DNA of 64,000 nucleotides from Pyrenochaeta sp. MPI-SDFR-AT-0127 (taxonomy: Eukaryota; Ascomycota; Dothideomycetes; Pleosporales; Cucurbitariaceae), in contig JAGTJM010000060.1 in NCBI GenBank assembly GCA_020747015.1, positions 62,001 to 126,000 on the forward strand, written 5' to 3'. The position numbers were made by a program, and so were the translations under genes. The first letter of the stretch is position 1. Each line of letters opens with the position of its first letter. The notes beneath the pieces were generated by a model that did no database searches, was not told where the DNA came from, and saw only the letters and a list, made by a program, of their open reading frames with translations. Shown one piece after another: positions 34,630 to 43,228 of this stretch.

Positions 34630-35305
34630 GACGTGAAACCAACTGTAGCTTATCAGAGACAAGACGAATCAAGGCAAGCGATTTGAGGAGGGTTGATGGA
34701 TCACTCTTTGTCAGGAAAGAGAGGGTAGGCGAGAAAGTTCAACGTATATCATTAAGATGTAAACGCGGGTCAACGACCAAGGTCGCGACCGATGACGTAG
34801 ACGCGAACTTCAACCTTCTTGCAGTTTGCGCATAGAGTACGCCACCAGGATCGTGAACAACCAGGGGACATCAGCGAAAAATAGGAGCTAATTTCCTGTC
34901 TTCTTCACACTGGTGCGCTATATCTCCTGTAACCGTCTAGCAGCAAGCCCTGTGGCTCAAAGGCTCAAAGGTTGAATGAACCCAAACTATCAACTGAATA
35001 CACTTTGCGAAGGAAACACACAAAGGATATGGTAAGTTACACGTCTCCACACAGTATTACAGGAACGTTTGCAATTCATGAGCGTTCGTAGTGATTGGTG
35101 TGCACCACGTGTGTGTTATAATATGACATGCTTGCTCCATCCTCAGTCGTCACTCTGTCATATGTAGCCTCAAGGAAGAATAAGAATATTGCCAAGTTGA
35201 ATTAGATCGGGTTGAATTAAAGTAATGTACATAAGCACAGTGTGGGAGCCAAATTCAAACAGTGGCCTCACTAGAACATGGGGGAAAGCGCTGAAGCCAG
35301 GAGTA
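34630..35305. other. Intergenic, promoter of the J-domain gene
   Basis: Upstream region of the minus-strand J-protein gene and 3' region of the next minus-strand gene. No supported gene. Confidence 0.5.
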
Positions 35306-36661
35306 TCAACTTTTCTTCTTGGTCCGGCCCTTTCGCCTCCTCTCTCCGTCCTTTGCGTTGCCACTAGCCCTGACGACCTCGTCAATCTCCTGGGCTTCGA
35401 CCGTTGCTGTTGCTCCAGCCATTGAGCCAAATACTTGGGCCGTCACAGTAGGATCTGGCTGGCTATCTTGAACAATCGCGACGGGCACTGCGCGTTGAAC
35501 CTGCACAGGCGCTGCAGGGGAAATTGGAACGCGGCGTGGCATTGCCGTATAGCTGGCTTCGGAAGGACCTGAGCTCACTCGTCGAGCATACTGAGGTTGA
35601 GGCGAAGTGGGTGACGAGGATGGACTGAAGGTGTGATATTGGTACGGCTCTATAGGGAATGGGATGAACCTGGCAGACTGTATAGATGATGAGCGAGTAC
35701 GGCTAACGGGCGGCTGCTCATGTCCTTGTGAAGGCTGTCTAGATGAAGCTTGGCGTCCCTGCCGTGGAGGCGTTGCTGGTCGGTACGTGTGTTCAGAGCC
35801 AGGAAATGCTCCAAGAATCTCTCTTGCAGGAGTGACACGCGGAGGAGTAGGAGTTTGATGACTGGTGTGCAGAGCTGATTGAGACATTGATTGAGATGGA
35901 TGTCCAGGATCACGCGCCTGATTACCCTGGTATGCATTGATCGGCGTATATACTGGCTGGCCATCAGGGCCAGGGACAACGAAGCCAGGCGGTACATGAC
36001 TCGACACGCTTGACGCCGTCGAGGTTCGTTTACGGCTGCTTGGCTTCTCTTTCTTGGGCTTGGATCCGAAGAACGAAGTGCGCTGGCTTTTCTTCGCCCT
36101 TGAATTGCCTGAAGCCGCATTGCCGGATCGACTCGATGTCATGACGCTTGCAGCATCATTTACAATTGAGGCATCGGAGTGCCGATATTGTGACTGAAGG
36201 CGCGCTGCAGGCACCTTCGTACCATGGAGTTTGGACTGGTAGGCGTCCAGTTCTTCTGGGCTCAATTCAACATCTGCATTGCCGGCAGCTCTTGCTATCC
36301 GAATCTTGTCGATGACGCGTCGAAATAGGACTTCTTCATATTCAGCGTGTGTCATAACCTCGCCTGTGTCGTCAAAGTAGCCCTCGTCTTCATCTTGGTT
36401 GTCATGGTCAGGCGCGTAGGTCATGCCGTCGAAAGCGGATGCTCTCCTTTCCCACGCCCCAATGTCCATGTCGTTGAAGTAGAGCTCATCTGGATTAAAA
36501 TTGCCACTGTTGGAAAGCTGTCGAGTTCCTTGATCTAGTAAAACGCCGTTCTTTTCATCGTCGGTGTCCAGTTCCTGGAACCGGTGCACGTCACCCTCCA
36601 TCCCCTCGTAGTATCTCCCCACACCTGTGGCTCCCCCTGGTGGTCTTCCCCAGTGGGGCAT
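35306..36661 (-). CDS. Disordered acidic/Ser-rich fungal protein, unknown function
   Basis: Single exon of 451 residues from ATG at 36661 (MPHWGRPPGGATG). The N-terminus is acidic with blocks such as NPDELYFNDMDIGAWERR and THAEYEEVLFRRVIDKIR, which look conserved and helical. The middle is basic (KKSQRTSFFGSKPKKEK) and the rest Pro/Ser/Gln-rich, ending in a basic run (ERRRKGRTKKKS). No domain recognised. The frame stays open upstream to 36811, overlapping the end of the PRA1 gene in another frame, and codons just upstream (GRPRTPYTS) look coding, so the start may be further 5' or in a spliced exon. Only 29 bases separate this ATG from the PRA1 stop. Confidence 0.75.
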   Translation of the reverse strand: MPHWGRPPGGATGVGRYYEGMEGDVHRFQELDTDDEKNGVLLDQGTRQLSNSGNFNPDELYFNDMDIGAWERRASAFDGMTYAPDHDNQDEDEGYFDDTGEVMTHAEYEEVLFRRVIDKIRIARAAGNADVELSPEELDAYQSKLHGTKVPAARLQSQYRHSDASIVNDAASVMTSSRSGNAASGNSRAKKSQRTSFFGSKPKKEKPSSRKRTSTASSVSSHVPPGFVVPGPDGQPVYTPINAYQGNQARDPGHPSQSMSQSALHTSHQTPTPPRVTPAREILGAFPGSEHTYRPATPPRQGRQASSRQPSQGHEQPPVSRTRSSSIQSARFIPFPIEPYQYHTFSPSSSPTSPQPQYARRVSSGPSEASYTAMPRRVPISPAAPVQVQRAVPVAIVQDSQPDPTVTAQVFGSMAGATATVEAQEIDEVVRASGNAKDGERRRKGRTKKKS

Positions 36662-36690
36662 AGAAGTGTAAGGAGTTCGCGGCCGACCAT

Positions 36691-37320
36691 CTAGACCGCC
36701 TCCTCGGAAAAAGCTGACTCGATGGGCTTGTCCATGAATGCGGCATGTCCTAGGACGGTGACGCCAGAGGCTCCAATCAGCCAGAGAACAGTGCCAAAAG
36801 GCGAGGCCCACAGGCCAAGAGGGATGGCAATGATGAAGAGCGTAGCATAGAGCTGAGAAGTGGTGGCGCGCCAGCTGGCGAGTTGAAGGTCGTTGCCCTC
36901 AAGCTTGCCGATGCCGAACATGCCGCCGACAACGAAGCAGATAACGAAGAGGAGGAGCAGGTTTGTGAGCAAGCTGTAGATGCTGAGCATGACGAAGACA
37001 GCGGCGTAGTTGCTGGAAAAGTAGCCAAGGTTGTAGTTGACTCTGCTTTGAACCTCGCCAAAGTTGGCGGGCTTGGAGACACGCTTGACATCGAGGAACT
37101 CGGAGATGGGCCGCAGGTTGGCGAAGCGCGAGGAGACAGACGTCGAGCGCAGGCCGTCGAAGCGGCCGGAGAGGTTCATGCGGGACGTCAGGGCGTCGAT
37201 GGGTATGCTGAAGCGTGACATGGCGGCAGAGAAGTGGCCGACGGGCGGGAAGGCTTGCTGGGGCTCGTCAGAAGGTAGGAGAGACTGCTGCTGTGCTTCG
37301 AGATCTGGGTTGGAGTTCAT
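36691..37320 (-). CDS. PRA1: PRA1 family protein (prenylated Rab acceptor)
   Basis: Single exon, 209 residues, start at ATG 37320 (MNSNPDLEAQQQSLLPS); codons further upstream lie in the promoter. PRA1/Yip3 proteins are small Golgi/ER membrane proteins that act on prenylated Rab GTPases in vesicle traffic. Typical features are RPISEFLDVKRVSKP and the RVNYNLGYFSSNYA motif, followed by two hydrophobic hairpins (VFVMLSIYSLLTNLLLLFVI, then LFIIAIPLGLWASPFGTVLW) and a short tail ending EEAV. Length and order match the family. The 3' end is packed against the next minus-strand gene with a 29-nt gap, so the two may share transcripts. Confidence 0.9.
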   Translation of the reverse strand: MNSNPDLEAQQQSLLPSDEPQQAFPPVGHFSAAMSRFSIPIDALTSRMNLSGRFDGLRSTSVSSRFANLRPISEFLDVKRVSKPANFGEVQSRVNYNLGYFSSNYAAVFVMLSIYSLLTNLLLLFVICFVVGGMFGIGKLEGNDLQLASWRATTSQLYATLFIIAIPLGLWASPFGTVLWLIGASGVTVLGHAAFMDKPIESAFSEEAV

Positions 37321-37952
37321 GGTCAGCTGTTGAGCGTGGTGGAGGAGGAGGAGGAAGACGGGTCGAGCTGCTAGGGACATGTGGCCTCTTGGGCTGGGAG
37401 CAGGACGCAAAACATTATAGCAAAAGTGGCTGCCTTACAGAGAATCGCACAGGTTGCGAGGGAGACGAAGGCGCTGACGCGGCTGCTGTGGAGAGAGAGG
37501 GAGAGGGAGGGAGTAAGCGATTAGACGGGAAAGGGAGAGACGAGTGTGCGGATAGAGGCAGCAGTTTGGTGGTTACCGGGGGAGAGACGACTTTTGTTGG
37601 CCCCTGCCGCGAATCTCGCTCGCCCAAGCCACAGAGCGCTCCGTCAGCGCCCTAGCCGAGCCTCACATGCCGGCGCCGCGAGAGGACACCTTTGGACGGA
37701 TGTTATTTTTTTTTGGACCGAAGGAGTTTCGTCGAGGATACAGGGGCAGAGAGGGACGAGAACTGGCATCTTTGATCTCTTAAGCCCGTATCTTATCCTG
37801 TCCAACCCAACCCCCCTCCCCCTTTCCCCATCACCACCCGCCTATACAAGGCAAGACCGATTGGGCCACGTTCCATTGTGCTCCTGGTGCTGCACCGCAC
37901 TACCTGCTGTTGACCTTTCCCGCCACTCCACATCCCTCCCCCTCCCCCAGCC
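37321..37952. promoter_or_regulatory. Divergent promoter region, PRA1 / Erj5-like genes
   Basis: Divergent intergenic region of 632 bases. It contains a purine-rich (gagaggga) stretch near 37490-37545 and a long pyrimidine-rich tract near 37800-37950 just before the Erj5-like start. CT-rich tracts are common near transcription starts in filamentous fungi. No gene seen. Confidence 0.5.
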
Positions 37953-39319
37953 ATGAGGTCTCACGCCCTCGTCGCATTGGTCCTGTGTCTCTTTGCAGCT
38001 TTCGCCGCTGCCTGGACAAAAGAGGGTGCGTAATACCAATGGCTTATCCCCACGCGGCCGCATCCAGCTAGGGCTGCGAGCTTAGCTGGCCTGTTCTGAC
38101 CTGCTCTGACCTCTTCTGACCTGACTGTGCAGACCACGAAATCTTCCGCCTCCGTGATGAAGTCGCCGCTGCCGAGGGCGCAAACATCACCTTCTACGAT
38201 CTGCTCGGTGTCAAGCCCGGCGCATCGCAGGACGAATTGACAAAAGCCTACCGCAAGAAGTCGCGCGAACTCCACCCCGACAAGGCCCGCCAGGTCTTTG
38301 TCGCAAACTATGCGAAGAACAGCAAGAAGAAGGGCAAGACGCCCGGCGTCAAGGTCTCCAAGGGCCCCTCCAAGAAGGAGATTGACGCCCACATGAAGAA
38401 GGTCACGTCCGGCTACCAGAGACTGTCTGTTGTCGCCAACATCCTCAAAGGCTCCGAGCGAGAGCGTTACGATCACTTCCTGCGCAACGGCTTCCCTGCT
38501 TGGAGGGGAACTGGCTACTACTATGAGCGCTTCCGCCCTGGTCTTGGCTCCGTTGTACTTGGCCTGCTTGTTGTCATGGGCGGAGGCTTCCACTACTTTG
38601 CCCTCCTCATGGGATGGAGACGCCGCAGAGAGTTTGTGGAGAGGTACATTCGACATGCGCGCAAGACTGCTTGGGGTGATGAGACGGCCATTCAGGGTAT
38701 CCCAGGCGTCGATGCTGCTCCCACCCCGGTGAACAGCCAGCAGTTTGACAGCAATGACTCTCCAGAAGACACCCCCGACGAAATGGTCCCAAGAAACCGT
38801 CGTGAGAAGCGCGCCATGGAGAAAGAACAAAAGAAGGGAAAGAAGGTGCAGGCAGCAAGGAAGGCTCGAATTGATGGCATCAGCACTCCAGTAGAAGCAG
38901 AACTTATCTCGGGTCCCCAGGGAGCCAAGAAGCGCATTGTTGCAGAGAATGGCAAGGTTCTCATTGTTGACTCGGTTGGCAATGTCTTCCTGGAGGAGGA
39001 GACTGAGGATGGCGTCAAGGGAGAGTTCTTGCTTGACGTAAGTACACATGGCATGTAGATGAATTGTGCACAGACTAACAGCAAACAGCCTGATGAAGAA
39101 TCCAAGCCCACCATCTACGACACACTCCTCTTCAAGCTCCCCAAATATGCCTACAATCAATCAGTTGGACGCGTTCTAGGCAAGAAGGAGCTCATTGAGG
39201 AACCCCTAATCGAGTCATCTGGTCTCCCTGAAGATGAGGCTGCTATCCAGTCAGCTACCGCACCAAACCTCAATGGCGAGGCCAGGAAACGCAAGGCCAA
39301 AGCCAGGAATGCCAGGTAG
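37953..39319 (+). CDS. ERJ5: Erj5-like ER membrane J-domain protein
   Basis: Three exons: 37953-38025, 38133-39037, 39089-39319, giving 402 residues. An N-terminal signal peptide (RSHALVALVLCLFAAFAAAW) leads into a J domain: FYDLLGVKPGASQDELTKAY and RELHPDKAR with the HPD motif near residues 72-74, interrupted by a basic insertion (NSKKKGKTPGVKVSKG). A transmembrane segment follows (GSVVLGLLVVMGGGFHYFAL, near residue 163), then a charged cytosolic tail with KREKRAMEKEQKKGKK-like runs. This order matches yeast Erj5, an ER J-protein co-chaperone for Kar2 that supports folding capacity. The signal peptide sits in its own exon. Family call is firm; the symbol follows yeast. Confidence 0.9.
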
Positions 39320-40195
39320 TCTGCCCTTTGCGTCAGGAGCTTGGGGGGATCTTCACTTTGTTACCTGGGAGTATTAGAACCAAAAAAGGTAGTTTGATTT
39401 CGGCACGCACACATGTAGGATAGACTTGTAGACGACAAAAGCAAGCTACGCATAGGAACGGTGTTTGTTTGTTTGTTTTTTTGGCACTTGCATGCAACAA
39501 TTTTTCTTGTCACATCGTCTGCTGCACGCTACCCCAACGGTGGGTTCGCATTCAAACCACAAACTGAACAACCATAATTGAACTAAACCAAACACATGGT
39601 GGCCTAATTCTTCCGGCTTATCTTTTACACTATACACTGTCATTACAATTCCACTATTCACACCTTTTCTTTCATCCGGCTTCTAACGTGCACCTTGAAA
39701 TGCGAATCCCGGATCTAATCGCCTCGGAACGCCAATCGCCAATCCAATAACAATACTATCAGGGAATAAAAAGAAATGTAAGATAATGGCTGCTCGTTGT
39801 GATGTACAGCGAAAACGAACGAAATGGCGCTGAAGGCTCAGTACCCAAGGAAAAGGTGCCACAAAATACAAGTCGACGAAAACAACCTGCATACCCGCTC
39901 ATGCAGGATACCTTGACACAGGTATCAGTACGTTGCGCAAGGGTAACCAAAATAACGGCTAATCTCGCAGAGCGTGATAAGATGTCTGTCTGTCCGAGGG
40001 CCAATCCTTCTCCCTCTTCCTCCTCATCCTCCCCAGCAAAGAAGGCTTCCTCGTCGCCAACCCATGGAATACAGCTGTTGTTTTTGCACGCTCCAACCCG
40101 ACTGCACAAACAAAACCATACACGTTTGATATCCTTCTGAAAAGGCTGCCAACGCTCGACGCGCTTTGCTTCGGAGATTGCTGCTCAAGGTCTTT
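39320..40195. other. Intergenic between converging genes
   Basis: 3' regions of the Erj5-like and Csi2-like genes, with a T/GTTT-rich patch near 39462-39482. Nothing else seen. Confidence 0.5.
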
Positions 40196-41383
40196 CTAGA
40201 ACCTCTCTCGCGGACCACTGCCATGGTTTTCGAACAAATCCTCGAGATAGGCGCTCGGTGCGCGTCCACCAGCTACGCTCGTTCCCCCGGGTACATTTAG
40301 TGACAGTTGGCTCATGTCATCGTGACCTTGGCCGTACACGCCACTCCTTGTGTTGCCAGGAGTGCCCAGAGTTGCGACGCTGTTACGGTTGTAGACCGAC
40401 AGGCCATCTCGCGAGGGAGGAGCACGATCGTATCCCCGAGACGGTGGGAGAGAGGGAGAGTGCGGTGGCGATACTCCGGACCTTGCGCTGAAGCGGTTTC
40501 CTGGGGTGGCCAGAGAGTTCACTGAAAGATTCTGTCCATGTCCGCCGACATGTGTCATGGGTGACCCGGCAGCGGGTGCAGCATTGCCAGACGCATAGTA
40601 GCCAGCAGGGAGATAGCTTGAGGAGCGGTTCGCTACGGAATCTCGCAGACCAGTGGCTCCGCCGGCAGTAGGAGAGAAGAAGAGCGATGACTGTGACCTG
40701 GGAGGGGTGCCGCCAGGGGCTTGTGCGAATGGTTTCACGCCCTTGGAACTACCAATAGGCGCAGCAGCCAGGTGGTCCAGAGACATGGTGGAGTTTGCAC
40801 CAACGACATTGTACATGCCGCGCTTCTTTCCGGGCACAGCGGACATGGCCTTGATATCGGCTAGGTTTTGAGCGGTAGCTGCGCGCTTGACAGAACGATG
40901 CAACGACCAGGCAACGAGGCCGCGCCATGCGAGCACTGCAGCACCGAAGAAGGCGAGTATGGCGCCGACGCAGATGAAGACGGTTCCGTCGGGAAGATCG
41001 GACTTTTGCATAAACGGCGCTGCAGCCGTGTCTGGAACTTTCTGGTCGGGAATACCGACACCGGCAAGGGTGGGGAGGCCTGAGAGGTGGATACCGTTTC
41101 CTTGGGTGACGGTGGGGAAGACATTGTTGGTGGTCGGGCTGTTGGCGGCAGAAGTGGCTGGAGGGTTGCTCGACTGAGGGCGGTCCGTCTGCGTCTGCGC
41201 TGACTGTCGGGCGCTTGACTGTTGTGGTCTGGCGGATGTCGCTGGGGGTGCGCTTGTTGCTGATTGCTCTCCTTGCCCGTCGGGCTGAGAGAGAGAGGAC
41301 AAGTTTGGCAGGTTGTTGTCTTGTGCGAGGACGCAAGGGGCGACGGCGAGCAACAAGCCCACAAGGCCTATTGAGGGTCGCAT
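40196..41383 (-). CDS. CSI2: Csi2-like single-pass membrane protein
   Basis: Single exon, 395 residues from ATG at 41383 (MRPSIGLVGLLLAVAPCVLA is a signal peptide). A Ser/Thr/Gln-rich luminal region without cysteines, likely O-glycosylated, is followed by one transmembrane segment near residues 137-158 (TVFICVGAILAFFGAAVLAW) and the conserved juxtamembrane block RGLVAWSLHRSVKRAA. The cytosolic tail is Gly/Ser/Pro-rich and disordered, ending SAYLEDLFENHG. This matches the fungal Csi2 family; yeast Csi2 is reported to affect chitin synthesis and localise to the vacuole. Function in this organism is inferred from that relationship. Confidence 0.8.
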   Translation of the reverse strand: MRPSIGLVGLLLAVAPCVLAQDNNLPNLSSLSQPDGQGEQSATSAPPATSARPQQSSARQSAQTQTDRPQSSNPPATSAANSPTTNNVFPTVTQGNGIHLSGLPTLAGVGIPDQKVPDTAAAPFMQKSDLPDGTVFICVGAILAFFGAAVLAWRGLVAWSLHRSVKRAATAQNLADIKAMSAVPGKKRGMYNVVGANSTMSLDHLAAAPIGSSKGVKPFAQAPGGTPPRSQSSLFFSPTAGGATGLRDSVANRSSSYLPAGYYASGNAAPAAGSPMTHVGGHGQNLSVNSLATPGNRFSARSGVSPPHSPSLPPSRGYDRAPPSRDGLSVYNRNSVATLGTPGNTRSGVYGQGHDDMSQLSLNVPGGTSVAGGRAPSAYLEDLFENHGSGPRERF

Positions 41384-42119
41384 GGCAAACAATGTGAGCG
41401 AGAGTGGGGATGTGAGGATGTAGTCTGAGTAGGGGGGGCCTCTGCAGCTGGTTGACGTGTCTCAGGAGTCGATGGCCGAAGAATGAAGCGCGCCAGGAAC
41501 GAGGGCAGAAGCGCGCTGCAAGCGGTGTCGATGTGGTGGGGGGTGGAGAAGTGAAGTGAATGAGCGTGACACGAACGACAGGCAGACGAAAGGCGGAGAA
41601 AGGGTCCTGTCGGGGAAGTGGTTGTTGATGGAGGATGGGGTGGGATGCTGCAGGGGCCGAGTGTCGAGGATCTGCTGGGGCAAAGCAGAGCCTGAGCGGC
41701 CTGGTTCGCTTGGGTGTTTGGCACGGGGCGCCCTAGCGAATGGAATGGGCAAAAGAGCACCGGTAGATGAACAGTTAGCAGGGCGAGTCGTGATGGCGCG
41801 TTGCAGTGTACACGTCGTTGCAAGCTGTGACGGAGGGCCAACAAGAGACAAACCCACGGGAAAGAGGGAAAATAACAATCGTACGGGAAACTGACTCTGC
41901 GTCGAATGTGTATTGCTCCTGCTTCTCCTACTGCATTCTGCTGCTGCTTCTATTCTGCTGCTATTTCGGGACCTGCGCAAAGGCCTTGCTGAGGCGTCGG
42001 TTGCTAGCGTCGGCACCTTGTCGGAATCTTGGCGCGGTCCAATGCGTGCTCCACCAAAAAGTTGGCTGCTCTTTTTGAAGCCCGTACCGTTGCGCCTGCT
42101 CCGACACCACACCGCAATC
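41384..42119. promoter_or_regulatory. Divergent promoter region, Csi2-like / FCF1 genes
   Basis: Divergent intergenic region of 736 bases. Long open frames on both strands here are composition artefacts and overlap the FCF1 5' end. No supported gene. Confidence 0.5.
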
Positions 42120-42875
42120 ATGGGTGTCCAGAAGAGAACGCGCAAGTTTGGGCAGATGAAGAGGCTCATTGGTACGCCTTTTGCACCTCCTGCATGCCTG
42201 GCTGGCCTTGCTGACCTTGCTCCCAGGCCAACGCGATGCCCGACTGTATGCGACTTTGCGCCCCGCCCTTCTGCCACACATACACTGACAGCGCCCTGCA
42301 GAAAAAAGAACCAGATGGCCGGAGAAGTAGAGGCCAAAAAGAAGGAAGAGCAGAACCAGGCAAAGCGAGAAATGTACGTGGCGCACACGGCCCATGATTT
42401 AATCCATGTAGCTAACACCTCTCTCAGCCCTCAAGTCTCCTCGGCCCTCTTCTTCCAAGCAAATACTGCCCTCGGGCCCCCCTACTCGGTCCTCGTTGAC
42501 ACCAATTTTCTCTCCCACACCGTTCATGGAAAGCTGGAGCTTGACAAGGCCCTCATGGATCTCTTATACGCAAAGGCCACGCCCATAATAACAACCTGCG
42601 TAATGGCCGAGCTGGAAAAACTGGGCCCAAAATATCGAATCGCTCTGAGAATTGCTCGAGACGAGCGCTGGGAACGACTAAAGTGCGACCACAAGGGCAC
42701 CTATGCCGATGACTGTATTGTCGAGAGGGTCATGAAGCACAGAATATATCTTGTAGCGACAAACGACAGGGATTTGAAGCGGCGGATTAGGAAAATTCCA
42801 GGTGTGCCCATTGTCTCGGTGGCAAAGGGAAAATACGTTATTGAAAGGTTGCCCGATGTGCCTGATAGCAGATGA
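42120..42875 (+). CDS. FCF1: rRNA-processing protein Fcf1/Utp24 (PIN nuclease)
   Basis: Four exons: 42120-42171, 42227-42245, 42302-42373, 42428-42875, giving 196 residues. Fcf1 is the PIN-domain endonuclease of the small-subunit processome that acts in early pre-18S rRNA cleavage in the nucleolus. The protein begins MGVQKRTRKFGQMKRL, continues GQRDARLKKNQ through the 19-nt exon 2, then PQVSSALFFQANTALGPPY. The PIN core shows VLVDTNFL (first catalytic Asp), VMAELEKLGPKYRIALRIAR, HKGTYADDCIVERV (Asp pair) and LVATNDRDLKRRIRK (Asp), ending VIERLPD. All expected acidic residues are present. The 19-nt exon supplies the QRDAR block that is conserved in the family, which validates the splicing. Confidence 0.96.
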   Translation: MGVQKRTRKFGQMKRLIGTPFAPPACLAGLADLAPRPTRCPTVCDFAPRPSATHTLTAPCRKKNQMAGEVEAKKKEEQNQAKREMYVAHTAHDLIHVANTSLSPQVSSALFFQANTALGPPYSVLVDTNFLSHTVHGKLELDKALMDLLYAKATPIITTCVMAELEKLGPKYRIALRIARDERWERLKCDHKGTYADDCIVERVMKHRIYLVATNDRDLKRRIRKIPGVPIVSVAKGKYVIERLPDVPDSR

Positions 42876-43228
42876 AATTGAACCAAGGAGCAGGGTGAAA
42901 ATAAAAAGGCGGGGGCGAGGGGGAAGAACATGGATCGGACAACATGCATAGCAAAAGGCGTTTGGATCATGAGTGGTATAGAACCCTCATTGAGGATATT
43001 TTACGGATAGGAACTTTCATACAAGCTGCCCACTTGAACTCACCTTTGGGGCATCAATTCAATTTGCTGGACGTCAAAGACTGTTCCAGTCTGGTCATGA
43101 TCTTACATTGTCTATTTAATCGTCTTCAATCATCCAAGCGCCCTTCCACGTCAAATATAGAAACGTGTCGCTCATAGATGCAGGATAACACCTTGTAGCG
43201 TTGCTGTACTTGCTCCAGCTTGAACTTG
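42876..43228. other. Intergenic between converging genes
   Basis: 3' regions of FCF1 and of the next minus-strand gene. Nothing else seen. Confidence 0.5.

Noticed and set aside
35650..36120. 156-residue minus-strand frame inside the disordered protein gene
   Set aside because: It is a second frame over a long coding exon with low-complexity composition; the main frame has better coding features.
36691..36730. Programmed -1 frameshift joining PRA1 to the downstream frame at gcttttt
   Set aside because: The run of five T does not give a proper X XXY YYZ heptamer in the PRA1 frame, so splicing or read-through is more plausible.
39462..39482. GTTT repeat as a transposon or telomere-like repeat
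   Set aside because: Only a few units long; a simple sequence patch in a 3' region.
41913..42119. In-frame extension upstream of the FCF1 ATG
   Set aside because: The family start MGVQKRTRKF fits the ATG at 42120; upstream codons are Leu/Cys runs without conservation.
41462..42418. 318-residue minus-strand open frame over the FCF1 5' region
   Set aside because: It is antisense to conserved FCF1 exons and lies in GC-skewed promoter DNA; no domain is visible.
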